Below, one piece after another: positions 8,605 through 16,749 of a DNA stretch of 64,000 bases. This stretch comes from Paenibacillus catalpae. Lineage in GTDB: Bacteria; Bacillota; Bacilli; Paenibacillales; Paenibacillaceae. Position numbers and translations under genes: made by a program. The notes under the pieces were generated by a model. The model did not search any database. It had not been told where the DNA came from and saw only the letters and a list, made by a program, of their open reading frames with translations. Where the stretch lies: contig NZ_FOMT01000007.1 of NCBI RefSeq assembly GCF_900112695.1, forward strand, positions 1-64,000. The letters are read 5' to 3'. Within the stretch, counting starts at the first letter, position 1. Each line of letters begins with the position of its first letter.

Positions 8605-10065
8605 TCACCCTAGCTGCGGCCGTAATTTATGGAATTCGGTTTGCTGCTCAAACGCATGAGCTGCACGCAGCACGGTCGATTCATCAAATGCCTTGCCGAT
8701 AATCTGCAAGCCAATTGGCATGCCGTCCGCTGTTCCGCAAGGAACGCTGATTGCCGGAATACCCGCAAGGCTGACCGGAATCGTACAAATATCGTTCAGA
8801 TACATCGTTAGCGGATCGCCAACCTGCTCGCCGATCTTGAACGCGGTTGTTGGGGCTGTCGGGCCGATGATGATATCGTATTGATTGAAGACATTATCGA
8901 AGTCCTGCTTGATCAGCGTGCGGACCTTCTGTGCTTTCAAGTAATAAGCATCGTAGTAACCGGAGCTAAGCGCATAAGTACCCAGCATGATCCGGCGTTT
9001 CACTTCCGGACCGAAGCCCTGGCTGCGCGATTTGCGGTACAGGTCGATCAGGTTGTCCGGGTTATCCGCGCGCACGCCGTAACGAACGCCGTCAAAACGT
9101 GCCAGATTGGACGATGCTTCCGAAGAAGCAAGCAGATAGTAAGTCGCGATTGCATATTCGGTATGCGGAAGCGATACTTCCTCCCAGGTTGCGCCCATGC
9201 TCTCGAAGGTCTTCAAAGCTTGCATAACCGCTTCTTTCACCTTCGGATCAATGCCTTCACCCAGATACTCTCTAGGTACGCCAATGCGAAGGCCCTTCAC
9301 ATCGCCGGTGAGAGCACTGGTGTAGTCCGGAATATTCACGTTAGCGGATGTCGAATCCTTCTCGTCATAGCCGGCAATCGCTTGCAGCACGTAGGCGGAA
9401 TCTTCAACATTTTTCGTAAGTGGTCCGATCTGATCCAGAGAAGATGCAAAGGCAACCAGACCAAACCGCGACACAAGACCGTAAGTCGGCTTCAGGCCAA
9501 CAATACCGCAATAAGCAGCAGGCTGACGGATCGAACCGCCCGTGTCGGAGCCAAGAGAGAAGTATACTTGTCCAGCAGCAACGGAAGCCGCAGAGCCGCC
9601 GCTCGAGCCGCCCGGAACATACTCCGGATTCCACGGGTTACGTGTCGGATAATAGCTGGAGTTCTCGTTAGAGCCGCCCATCGCGAATTCGTCCATGTTC
9701 AGCTTGCCGATCGTAACCGACTGTGCCGATTTCAGCTTGGATACCGTTGTTGCATCATAAATCGGATTATAGTTGCTAAGGAACTGACTCGCACAAGTTG
9801 TGAGCAGCCCTTCCGTTACAATATTATCCTTCACGCCGGCCGGCAGGCCAAACAAAAGACCGCGTTCGCCGCCTTCTTGAAGCTGCTTGTCCAGGTTATC
9901 CGCCTGGCGGCGCGCATTTTCTTCATTTAATGTAAGAAAAGCTTTAATCGTCTCATCTGTCTCCGCAATGCGGCGGTATGAAGCATCCACCAAATCGGAA
10001 ACCGTCAATTCTTTGTTATTGAGCTTGCTATGTACATCCTGTAGGCGTAAATCAAACAGTGACAA
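8605..10065 (-). CDS. gatA: aspartyl/glutamyl-tRNA amidotransferase subunit A
   Basis: 486 aa from TTG 10065, with GGAGG 8 nt upstream. It is an amidase-signature enzyme with the full Ser-cisSer-Lys triad: K79 (in GLPAGVKDN), S154 (in PGGSSGGS) and S178 (in SDTGGSIRQP), the same numbering as in the well-studied Staphylococcus GatA. It frees ammonia from glutamine and channels it to GatB. It sits directly after gatC in the operon. Bacteria with this complex usually make Gln-tRNA(Gln) by transamidation instead of using a glutaminyl-tRNA synthetase. Confidence 0.98.
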   Translation of the reverse strand: MSLFDLRLQDVHSKLNNKELTVSDLVDASYRRIAETDETIKAFLTLNEENARRQADNLDKQLQEGGERGLLFGLPAGVKDNIVTEGLLTTCASQFLSNYNPIYDATTVSKLKSAQSVTIGKLNMDEFAMGGSNENSSYYPTRNPWNPEYVPGGSSGGSAASVAAGQVYFSLGSDTGGSIRQPAAYCGIVGLKPTYGLVSRFGLVAFASSLDQIGPLTKNVEDSAYVLQAIAGYDEKDSTSANVNIPDYTSALTGDVKGLRIGVPREYLGEGIDPKVKEAVMQALKTFESMGATWEEVSLPHTEYAIATYYLLASSEASSNLARFDGVRYGVRADNPDNLIDLYRKSRSQGFGPEVKRRIMLGTYALSSGYYDAYYLKAQKVRTLIKQDFDNVFNQYDIIIGPTAPTTAFKIGEQVGDPLTMYLNDICTIPVSLAGIPAISVPCGTADGMPIGLQIIGKAFDESTVLRAAHAFEQQTEFHKLRPQLG

Positions 10066-10097
10066 CAGCAGTTCCTCCCTTCAAATACCTGTAGGTT

Positions 10098-10385
10098 CTA
10101 TTCCAATACAGCCGGCACTTTAATCTGGCCATCTTCTTCATCCGGTGCGTTAAGCAGTACTTTCTCAATCGGAAGCGATTCACGGGTAATATCTTCCCGC
10201 ATCACATTCGTAATCGGCAGCACATGGCTAGTCGGCTCCACATTGTCCGTGTCCAGGCCATCCAGCTTCTCGGCATATTTCAGGATCGCATTAAGCTGTC
10301 CCGTAAATTGTTCTTTTTCTTCATTCGAGAGCTCAAGCCGCGCCAAATTCGCAACATGCTCAACGTCTTTAATCGTAATGCTCAT
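10098..10385 (-). CDS. gatC: aspartyl/glutamyl-tRNA amidotransferase subunit C
   Basis: 95 aa from ATG 10385, chosen because GGGAGGA lies about 12 nt upstream; a longer frame to 10421 lacks this support. It is the small helical belt that holds GatA and GatB together: it starts ITIKDVEHVANLARLEL and ends with the usual VLLNAPDEEDGQIKVPAVLE-type tail. It is the first gene of the gatCAB operon; about 30 nt separate it from gatA. Confidence 0.96.
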   Translation of the reverse strand: MSITIKDVEHVANLARLELSNEEKEQFTGQLNAILKYAEKLDGLDTDNVEPTSHVLPITNVMREDITRESLPIEKVLLNAPDEEDGQIKVPAVLE

Positions 10386-10482
10386 GGATGCTTCGTCCTC
10401 CCTTTTAAACCTTGTACTCATTCCTCCTATTATAGCTTATAATCGTCATTTCACAAAGTATTGTCTATCGACAACAAGAAAA

Positions 10483-10513
10483 CGGAGCCTACCCCCGCAA
10501 GGGATAAGCTCCG
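10483..10513 (-). terminator. terminator after the 127-aa hypothetical gene
   Basis: Stem CGGAGC...GCTCCG extended by a near-perfect inner TATCCC/GGGGTA pairing, followed on the minus strand by TTTTCTTG. It lies 15 nt past the hypothetical gene's stop and before the gatC promoter region. Confidence 0.8.
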
Positions 10514-10527
10514 CTAGATAATGGCTG

Positions 10528-10911
10528 TTAAATCCATGCCTTCAAATTAACCTGGCGAATAAAGTCTTCTCTCGACTGGCTTTCGCCGCCTACATTTTCC
10601 TGTTCCTCGGGTGCTTCTTCCTCACCCTTCATAATCCGGTTGAACAATTCTTCATTAAACGTTGCAAGCGCATAATCGATAAGCGCCTCCCGCTCGATCC
10701 GGTCAACCTCTTCCTGCAGCAGCACTTCCTCCAGCTCAACATCCTCATCCGGAACCAGGAAATTGCGGTTAGCCGCAGGTACTCTTACCACATAGTCGAA
10801 CACATTGTCCGCGTTGCGGTCATAAGCAATTATATAACCATACTCCCCAAGAGGGAGATTTTGCTCGAATTGGTCAGCGATTATAACGACCTTTGCCCCT
10901 AAACTCAGCAT
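10528..10911 (-). CDS. conserved hypothetical cytoplasmic protein
   Basis: 127 aa from ATG 10911, set by an AGGAG site 8 nt upstream; GTG 10920 lies too close to that site. The first 65 residues look like a small beta-barrel (LGAKVVIIADQ...LGEYGYIIAYDRNADNVFDYVVRVPA), followed by an acidic helical region (about 66-95) and a low-complexity Glu/Gln linker (about 98-113). There is no signal peptide or membrane helix. I do not recognise the family with confidence. It is a monocistronic unit with its own terminator between gatC and the PH-domain genes. Confidence 0.75.
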   Translation of the reverse strand: MLSLGAKVVIIADQFEQNLPLGEYGYIIAYDRNADNVFDYVVRVPAANRNFLVPDEDVELEEVLLQEEVDRIEREALIDYALATFNEELFNRIMKGEEEAPEEQENVGGESQSREDFIRQVNLKAWI

Positions 10912-10994
10912 TGTCCTCACTCCTGTCTATCAGCCGCTGTCTATCACTATTATCCTACTAAAAAATAATAGCGGTGTCCAATGAAGAGATATCC

Positions 10995-12485
10995 CTATTT
11001 TTTATTACCTGTTCGGTTATGGCTGTACCAGTGCCATACCCTCTCAACATCTTCCCGCTCCAGACAAGCAACCTTATATGCTTGGAGACTGCCCAGCACA
11101 TGTGCGGATATCGACAACAGGCGCCTCTTTTGCTGTCTTCTCGTCCTCTTGGCGGTCATCGATACGATTTGCGGTCTTCGCATGTAATAGGTAATCCGCG
11201 TCAGGACCCGCTTGCGAAGGGTCAATTGACCGTGCTCCAAATTCATGCCCGCCGCCGATAAACAGCTCCAGCTCCAGGCTGCCGCAATAGGCAGCAAGAG
11301 CAAGGACCAGAGTCCAACGTTATGGAAAAAGTAAATAAGGACCGCACAAAGGAGACTAACCGCGAGCAGTCCCTTCCAGACATAATCGAAATACGCCCGC
11401 TTCGGTGCCGCTGCCTTAATCTTTGCCGCTGTAAATTGCGGCACAAAGCACGCCATTACCGAATCGAGGGACGTTGCTGGCATAAACGGATGCAGCATCA
11501 AACGTTCTGTTTTATCCGAGGAGACGACCTGCAGTTGTATCTGAGCATAGCCGATCCACTGATGGAGAAGGCCTTCCTGTACGATGACCGCCTGGACCTT
11601 TCTGGCATCAAAGTGATGCACTTTCTTTTCCAGCAACCCATATGAGATCGAAATTTGCTCATCTTGTTTGTCCGCTGTAAACCCTGAAAACTTGATCACA
11701 TACAGGACAAGCGAGAGCAGCCACGCAAATGCAAGCCCGCAGACCGCAATGACCGCAATAACCGCATAACTGGGATCTACACTGGTGGATTCCTCGTATA
11801 ACGTGGAGTATAAATTCGGCGCCAGCTCATTAATGAAATCGTCGGCCAGCGAAACGATACCGGCGATAAAGGCAGCAACCAGACCAAAATTAAGAGAGGT
11901 AGCAGCGGCAAGCAGCAGCTGTCCTGCATGTAATTGAAGCCTCGGCATGGCTCTTACTTGGGAAGGAGACCGGTCTTCAGCCGCTTCATCCCCTTCAGGC
12001 GCAGCATCAGCTTCCGACTGCAGCTCAACAGGTGTGAGCATCAGCTTCTGCAGCTGCCTCGCATCCTTATCGGTTAAAGCGGCCAGCACTCCTTCTGCCT
12101 TCTTGTTCCCGCCCGGCGTCTCAATCTTGACCTGCGTGACGCCAAGCAGTCTCTGAAGCAGTGGCTGCTCCAGATTAACGGAATGAATCCGTCCAAAGTA
12201 GATCGTTTTCTCATCCCGGAACAGGATACCTTTACGTATGACAATCCGGTCCTCTTCCACGGTAAAGGAAAACTTACGCCAGCCCAATAAACCGAGAAAC
12301 AGCAACAAGGTTACTCCAGCAAGAATCCCCAGATAAATATAACCGTTTAATTCCGACCATTTCACACCTTGCAGCAGGGTGATAATAATGAGCGGCAATA
12401 AGCCCTTTATAGTATTGAACAGAGGGAACAGCATATAAATCGGATGCAGCCTGCGCGGTTTATGTCTTTTAATCATCCTGTTCAT
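10995..12485 (-). CDS. membrane protein with bacterial PH domains, YdbT-like
   Basis: 496 aa. It alternates pairs of membrane helices (about residues 20-40, 45-66, 205-232, 255-280 and 375-410) with soluble bPH_2/DUF304 domains (about 68-150, 285-345 and 415-490); the first reads IVIRKGILFRDEKTIYFGRIHSVNLEQPLLQRLLGV. The N-terminal 12 residues are very basic. Paired YdbS/YdbT proteins of this kind occur in many Firmicutes. In B. subtilis they are linked to resistance to amylocyclicin, but the molecular role is unclear. Its start overlaps the end of the upstream YdbS-like gene by 17 nt. Confidence 0.8.
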   Translation of the reverse strand: MNRMIKRHKPRRLHPIYMLFPLFNTIKGLLPLIIITLLQGVKWSELNGYIYLGILAGVTLLLFLGLLGWRKFSFTVEEDRIVIRKGILFRDEKTIYFGRIHSVNLEQPLLQRLLGVTQVKIETPGGNKKAEGVLAALTDKDARQLQKLMLTPVELQSEADAAPEGDEAAEDRSPSQVRAMPRLQLHAGQLLLAAATSLNFGLVAAFIAGIVSLADDFINELAPNLYSTLYEESTSVDPSYAVIAVIAVCGLAFAWLLSLVLYVIKFSGFTADKQDEQISISYGLLEKKVHHFDARKVQAVIVQEGLLHQWIGYAQIQLQVVSSDKTERLMLHPFMPATSLDSVMACFVPQFTAAKIKAAAPKRAYFDYVWKGLLAVSLLCAVLIYFFHNVGLWSLLLLPIAAAWSWSCLSAAGMNLEHGQLTLRKRVLTRITYYMRRPQIVSMTAKRTRRQQKRRLLSISAHVLGSLQAYKVACLEREDVERVWHWYSHNRTGNKK

Positions 12486-12948
12486 CTACTTTCGCAAGCT
12501 GGCCGATTCGTCTCTTCAGAAAATGAGCTTCGCTTTGCTTCAGGCCGCTGATCCTGTGCGTTGTTGCTGCTGTGACAACCGCCACACTGGCAAGCTCATG
12601 CTTACGCATAAGCGGCCCGCTCTCAAGCTCCACATGCTGGACGCGCACCATCGGAATAAGCACATTACGGATAACGATTAGTCCGGATCGGATCTCCAGC
12701 TCCTCTTCAAACAGCTCGTATTGAAAGTGCCGGTATTTCAGCTCGGGAAGGAGCCAAATAAACAACAGGGCTGACAGACTGACAACCCCAAGGCCAATAA
12801 ATCCCGGAATATAGGTCCAATGCTTCCAGGCCGCAAAGGTTAGATAGGCAATCACCAGTATATACAGCACAAGATGTGTAAAGAACGAGCTCACTCGAAA
12901 AACGGTGATGTAATCACGATGAAGTCTCTTTGTTAACGGACGATCCAT
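12469..12948 (-). CDS. membrane protein with bacterial PH domain, YdbS-like
   Basis: 159 aa from ATG 12948, with AAGGGGG 10 nt upstream; an upstream in-frame start at 12975 has no ribosome site. Two membrane helices (about residues 22-41 and 46-67) precede one bPH_2 domain (about 72-150: YELFEEELEIRSGLIVIRNVLIPMVRVQHVELESGPL). It is the partner of the overlapping YdbT-like gene. The two probably form one membrane complex, which I infer from the fixed pairing in other bacilli. Confidence 0.8.
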   Translation of the reverse strand: MDRPLTKRLHRDYITVFRVSSFFTHLVLYILVIAYLTFAAWKHWTYIPGFIGLGVVSLSALLFIWLLPELKYRHFQYELFEEELEIRSGLIVIRNVLIPMVRVQHVELESGPLMRKHELASVAVVTAATTHRISGLKQSEAHFLKRRIGQLAKVDEQDD

Positions 12949-12977
12949 ATCTGTAAGGCCCCCTTGGCTTACCATGC

Positions 12978-14204
12978 TTATGGCAATTTGATTAATCCTT
13001 CTCTGGTAAACGTTAAAGCCCGCGGGCGACCATCCGTAATCAAATAGCTGTTCTCAATCCCGACTACACCTTCTCCCGGAAACGTAAACTTCGGCTCAAC
13101 GGCTATAACCATTCCCGCTTCCAGCGGAATATCAAAACCTTTGGCCAGGACAGGCCATTCGTCGATCTCGAGACCAATCCCATGACCAAGAAATTTAGCC
13201 TGATCAGCGCCATAGCCCATAAAATGCGGGGCTAGCCCTGCTTCATCCGCTTGCTCGAGCGCCTTGGCATAAAGAGCCGAGCAGATCGCTCCCTGCACCA
13301 TTCCGTTCTCGGCTTCCCGGATAATCGCTTCTGAAACCTCATAAGCGCGAGCAAGCTTCTCTGGCAGTTCACCAATTACAGCGGTGCGGGTCTGATCGAT
13401 CACATAACCGTCAATACAACAGCCGATATCCATTAGAATCGGCTCATTGCGTTCAATCGCCCGGCGGCTGACGCTTTGCGGCGACGTCGCGCCAAGACCA
13501 AGCCCTCCGGCAGGTCCATCGAAATAAGTAGGGACCGCTGCTGCCGACCCGGCGATAAACATCCCTGTGGCGATCTCCTGATTGTAGCCCCGCATACGCA
13601 TCAAGCCGATATGCCCTCTTCTACGCATCTCATATTCAACACGTGCCATCCATTCCAATTCCGTTACGCCCGGCTTCAAAAAATCCAATGCTTCGTTTAA
13701 TGCTTCATCCACAACAGCCGCTGCCGCTTCAAACCGGCTGATCTCAAGCGGAGACTTGATCATTCGCTGCCGTCTGATGATCGCTGAGCCATCAACGATA
13801 GAACTTGATCCTGCCCTCTGCAATAGTTCTGACAACCTCAGATAGGTTTGCGCAGGAAGCACATCCAGATCTGCCGCTATTGTAACCGTGCCGCTCGTTC
13901 CACCACTGAATACATGAGAGAATTCCTTCGCCAGCGTTTCGCCAAACTGACGGAATGCGCCAAGCTCTTTCACCGTAATGCCGCTTTCGAGCTTTGCCCG
14001 CTCTACGCTCCTTTTCACAAAGAAAACCGGATCCCCGTGCGACGGAATAAACGCATATCCGTTCTGCATAGAGCCGGTGTAATAATAAAGGTCTATATTT
14101 TGCGTCAGAAGAAACCCGTCCACTGCCGAAGCGCGCATCGCCTCCTGCAGCTTATTGGTCCTCTCCCGTACAACTTCCTCAGAAATGTCCTTGTTAATGT
14201 CCAT
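12978..14204 (-). CDS. M24 family Xaa-Pro aminopeptidase-like protein
   Basis: 408 aa from ATG 14204, with TAGGAG about 10 nt upstream; ATG 14228 is the alternative. It has a creatinase/prolidase N-terminal domain (about residues 10-145) and a pita-bread M24 domain (about 160-400). All five metal ligands are visible: two Asp in MDIGCCIDGYVIDQTRT, His in GHGIGLE, Glu in AVEPKFTFP and Glu in VGIENSYL. A cytoplasmic dipeptidase or Xaa-Pro aminopeptidase is the likely activity; the exact substrate cannot be told from sequence. It lies downstream of repeat array 2. Confidence 0.88.
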   Translation of the reverse strand: MDINKDISEEVVRERTNKLQEAMRASAVDGFLLTQNIDLYYYTGSMQNGYAFIPSHGDPVFFVKRSVERAKLESGITVKELGAFRQFGETLAKEFSHVFSGGTSGTVTIAADLDVLPAQTYLRLSELLQRAGSSSIVDGSAIIRRQRMIKSPLEISRFEAAAAVVDEALNEALDFLKPGVTELEWMARVEYEMRRRGHIGLMRMRGYNQEIATGMFIAGSAAAVPTYFDGPAGGLGLGATSPQSVSRRAIERNEPILMDIGCCIDGYVIDQTRTAVIGELPEKLARAYEVSEAIIREAENGMVQGAICSALYAKALEQADEAGLAPHFMGYGADQAKFLGHGIGLEIDEWPVLAKGFDIPLEAGMVIAVEPKFTFPGEGVVGIENSYLITDGRPRALTFTREGLIKLP

Positions 14205-14305
14205 TCGAAGCCAACTCCTAACTTCCATATTCCCCCTTTATTACATCAATTTTATGATGGATCGTCAACAGGGAACGAAAGGATTCGTTCCATCTCCCCT
14301 CCTTA

Positions 14306-14571
14306 AAAGAATTGACACATGCTTTTTGTGGCAATTCTTGCTTCGTAAGCATTAGCTTAAAGAATTGACACATGCTTTTTTGTGGCAATTCTTGCTTCGT
14401 AAGCATTAGCTTAAAGAATTGACACACGCCTTTTGTGGCAATTCTTGCTTCGTAAGCATTAACTTAAAGAATTGATACACGCCTTTTGTGGCAATTCTTG
14501 CTTCGTAAGCATGGACTTAAAGAATTGACACATGCTTTTTTGTGGCAATTCTTGCTTCGTGAGCAGCGGCT
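14306..14571. repeat. tandem hairpin repeat array 2, five units of 53-54 bp
   Basis: Five head-to-tail units begin at 14306, 14359, 14413, 14466 and 14519. Each has AAGAATTG-A-CACA, a 7-nt loop, TGTG-G-CAATTCTT (a 12-bp stem with one mismatch), then a linker GCTTCGTAAGCATTAGCTTA with its own small hairpin GCTT-CGT-AAGC. In unit 4 CACA becomes TACA, which still pairs with TGTG through a G-T wobble. The linker and outer arms match array 1 (3722-3932). The last unit reaches the stop codon of the pilus operon's final gene. Unit lengths of 53 and 54 rule out a repeated peptide. Confidence 0.96.
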
Positions 14572-15055
14572 ACCTCACGGTCAGCTCGGAAACACCTTTT
14601 ATGTCCCATTCGACCGGTTCAAGCAGCGTGAATGCACGCGGGTAAACGACATGGATAATAAGGACAACTCCCGGTCTTTGAAGAGTCGCTTCATAATCGT
14701 ATTGTTCGTTCCGGTAAGTATAAGGAAAGGTGTGATCATCGTTAATAACATCAAATACGAGCACATTTACCCGCTCCCGTACAGGCGAGTTCGGCAAGGG
14801 ATTTCCTTGCGCATCAAGCTGCAGGTTCGCTTGCAGGTAAGCAGCCGCGGCCGAAGCGGCCGCATTCGGATCAATCCGCAGAATGCCTTCAGCCATTGCC
14901 TCCGGATCCAGCTGCTGCGAAGCGGCATGAGCAGCACGGTTCAGCGCATGCTTCCCCTGATAGAGCAGCTTCATCGCCATTTCCTCATCCGTTTGCAGAA
15001 AATGTACGGATACCCATACTGTCATCATTAATACGATCAACATCAACTTATACAT
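14570..15055 (-). CDS. short membrane-anchored protein, last gene of the Tad-type pilus operon
   Basis: 161 aa. It starts with an almost leaderless hydrophobic helix (MYKLMLIVLMMTVWVSVHFL, residues 1-20). A helical, Ala-rich stretch follows (about 35-80: AASQQLDPEAMAEGILRIDP...), then a beta-rich globular part (about 90-161). The architecture is that of a minor pilin or TadE/F-like protein, but no prepilin peptidase motif (G before F/E) is visible. I assign it by position at the end of the pilus operon, 21 nt after the previous gene. Function unproven. Confidence 0.7.
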   Translation of the reverse strand: MYKLMLIVLMMTVWVSVHFLQTDEEMAMKLLYQGKHALNRAAHAASQQLDPEAMAEGILRIDPNAAASAAAAYLQANLQLDAQGNPLPNSPVRERVNVLVFDVINDDHTFPYTYRNEQYDYEATLQRPGVVLIIHVVYPRAFTLLEPVEWDIKGVSELTVR

Positions 15056-15076
15056 CGCATCTCTCCGTTAGCACCC

Positions 15077-15502
15077 TTATGGCATATACTCGCTCATCTT
15101 CAACCCAAACGTCCGCATGCGACTGTCCGGAGAGACAGGAGCTAGTCCAATCAACCTGTCGATCTGAAACAAATTCTCATACGGATAGCTCATCTTCAGC
15201 ATGATTCCCGTTCCCCTTGGCAAAGGAGAAGCCGGATCTGTCGCCGCTAGTCCGTTATCCGCCGTAACTTCATATTGAACAAGCTCAGGCTGCATCCCGA
15301 ATGCGGCAAGACGCTCTCTTGATCGCTCCATCATGGCCGTGTCAATATAGCCGTAACTCCCGCTTGCACCAACTTCCAGCAAATAATCGGTCTCCTGCTG
15401 AAGCACCGCTTGCCTTGCTATCAGCACATGCTTATATATGGGTGAAAACATCATCCAGCACACCATGGCGGCAAACAACACAAATACTAATATATTTCTC
15501 AT
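15077..15502 (-). CDS. short membrane-anchored protein of the Tad-type pilus operon
   Basis: 141 aa. An N-terminal helix (MRNILVFVLFAAMVCWMMF, residues 1-19) is followed by a soluble extracytoplasmic domain, with Gly/Pro-rich turns around residues 85-97. Its first codon overlaps the stop of the 48-aa gene (ATGA), a sign of translational coupling. Like its neighbours it begins M-R-x-I/L-L with no type IV prepilin cleavage site. Probable pilus or secretion-apparatus pseudopilin, inferred from context. Confidence 0.7.
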   Translation of the reverse strand: MRNILVFVLFAAMVCWMMFSPIYKHVLIARQAVLQQETDYLLEVGASGSYGYIDTAMMERSRERLAAFGMQPELVQYEVTADNGLAATDPASPLPRGTGIMLKMSYPYENLFQIDRLIGLAPVSPDSRMRTFGLKMSEYMP

Positions 15503-15645
15503 GGGCTCATCTGCCGGATATAGGCGCCGATAGCCGCTCCGGAACGCTCCACTTGCCGCTTCGTACCGCCGTCGCCTCCGGTAATTCCCGTATATAGCAA
15601 AATGACGGTCACCAGAAGCAGCATCGATATAAGTAAGCCTCTCAA
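15499..15645 (-). CDS. 48-aa membrane peptide of the Tad-type pilus operon
   Basis: 48 aa from TTG 15645, with AGGAGG 7 nt upstream, a very good ribosome site. Residues 2-18 (RGLLISMLLLVTVILLY) form one membrane helix; the short outer tail is TGITGGDGGTKRQVERSGAAIGAYIRQMSP. The stop overlaps the next start by 4 nt. The size and single helix resemble Flp-type minipilins, but the Flp motif (G, then E at +5, in a prepilin signal) is absent. Probable minor pilin-like component. Confidence 0.75.
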   Translation of the reverse strand: MRGLLISMLLLVTVILLYTGITGGDGGTKRQVERSGAAIGAYIRQMSP

Positions 15646-15657
15646 TGCCGTACCTCC

Positions 15658-15825
15658 TTAGTTGGAACCAGATCCCGACCCTAACATAGAGCTGATCTTC
15701 GTATTAGCCGAACTGCCTTGTGTCTGAATCTGCTTGCTTGTTCCCGTCGTATCATTCGCAATAATGTTATTAAACAAAATGATTACAACAACAAGCAGCA
15801 TGACGGTCATCAAAATATTGCGCAT
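15658..15825 (-). CDS. 55-aa Flp-like minipilin candidate
   Basis: 55 aa from ATG 15825, preceded by AAGGAGGT at 8 nt, the strongest ribosome site in the operon, as expected for an abundant structural subunit. The hydrophobic helix is residues 3-22 (NILMTVMLLVVVIILFNNII). The tail is polar and rich in Ser, Thr, Gly and Asn, ending GSGSGSN. It lies directly after the two TadB/TadC genes, a place where flp genes are found in other Tad loci. It lacks a recognisable prepilin leader, so a pilin role is a hypothesis. Confidence 0.75.
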   Translation of the reverse strand: MRNILMTVMLLVVVIILFNNIIANDTTGTSKQIQTQGSSANTKISSMLGSGSGSN

Positions 15826-15864
15826 CTTGCTTCACCTCCTTCATAGCGTTCTCTTACCGCAGGC

Positions 15865-16731
15865 TTATCCTAAAGACTCGAACAGCTTGCGGCCTTCCTG
15901 CACCCAGGGATAGATAAAAATTTGAAAGGTATACAATATAGGGATCCCTGCGATGATGAACAAGAAGTAGGATGTTGATTCTTTACGGCTTTCCTTCGCC
16001 AGCTCCAGCTTCTCTTTGTAATCCTGAATCCGCTCCCTGAGAAGCTTGTAATACTCCTGGCTCTCATGAAGCCGCAAGGAGTCAATCGTCTCCACGAAGC
16101 TCATCCCGTCGTCGGTGCCGATCCGGTGCTTGAACCGGCGAAGCGCCTGCTCTGCATCGTGATACCATTCGGCAAGCAGCCGTTCGAGATCCCCGCGCAG
16201 CGTCCGGGTAAACGGAATGCAGCGCGTCAGCTTCGTATGGATATGCAAGGACGACTCCGACAGATAGAGCAGCTGGTTGCTCATCAAATAGATTTCCTTT
16301 GTAATTCTTTGGGCGCGAAGCCGTCTGAAGGAACGCAGCCATGGCAAGTCCCAATACAAGAGCACAAATATCGTTAGAACAAACAAGTAACAAAGCCACG
16401 CCCCTTGCTCAATAGATAGACCTGCATAAATGGCGGCGACGGCTGGCAGCAGAATCAGCAGTATCCTTCTTGCCGCCGAATACCAAGCCGCATCTGCCGT
16501 AACTCCGCAGCCCGCCAGGAGGGTTGCGCGTTCGATATACATATCTTGTTCCCGTGATAACCGGAGCAGCTTCAGCCACTTATCCGGCAGCTCATTCGTC
16601 CGCCAGTTCAAGGCATCCAGATGGAACCATCTCGTCCGCCTTCTTGGCATCGACTGCAGAATCATATAAACCCCCAGAAAGCCGAATAGAAACTCCCCGG
16701 CAACAATCAGCAGGCGCAAGAACGATTCCAT
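15865..16731 (-). CDS. tadC: TadC-like inner-membrane pilus assembly protein
   Basis: 288 aa with four membrane helices (about residues 5-25, 90-108, 110-130 and 255-278) and a T2SSF-like cytoplasmic domain between helices 3 and 4 (about 150-245). The layout matches the TadC/GspF-type platform proteins that couple the ATPase to pilus assembly. The relation is remote, as is usual for Firmicute Tad loci. It follows the TadB-like gene by 18 nt. Confidence 0.72.
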   Translation of the reverse strand: MESFLRLLIVAGEFLFGFLGVYMILQSMPRRRTRWFHLDALNWRTNELPDKWLKLLRLSREQDMYIERATLLAGCGVTADAAWYSAARRILLILLPAVAAIYAGLSIEQGAWLCYLFVLTIFVLLYWDLPWLRSFRRLRAQRITKEIYLMSNQLLYLSESSLHIHTKLTRCIPFTRTLRGDLERLLAEWYHDAEQALRRFKHRIGTDDGMSFVETIDSLRLHESQEYYKLLRERIQDYKEKLELAKESRKESTSYFLFIIAGIPILYTFQIFIYPWVQEGRKLFESLG

Positions 16732-16749
16732 AGCCTTACCAGCCTCCCT

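Noticed and set aside
7133..8659. Long plus-strand open frame (508 codons) opposite gatB
   Set aside because: It is antisense to the strongly conserved gatB, has no ribosome site and its protein is Arg/Leu/Phe-rich without any family pattern; it reflects codon bias of the opposite strand.
8881..9930. Plus-strand frame of 349 codons opposite gatA
   Set aside because: Antisense to gatA with its intact catalytic triad; no ribosome site or family pattern.
14218..14427. Minus-strand frame encoding a repeated peptide MCQFFKLMLTKQELPQK over repeat array 2
   Set aside because: Unit lengths of 53 and 54 shift the frame in later units, and no ribosome site is present; the DNA hairpin is the conserved element.
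14306..14571. CRISPR array
   Set aside because: The units are directly contiguous with no unique spacers, and no cas genes are nearby.
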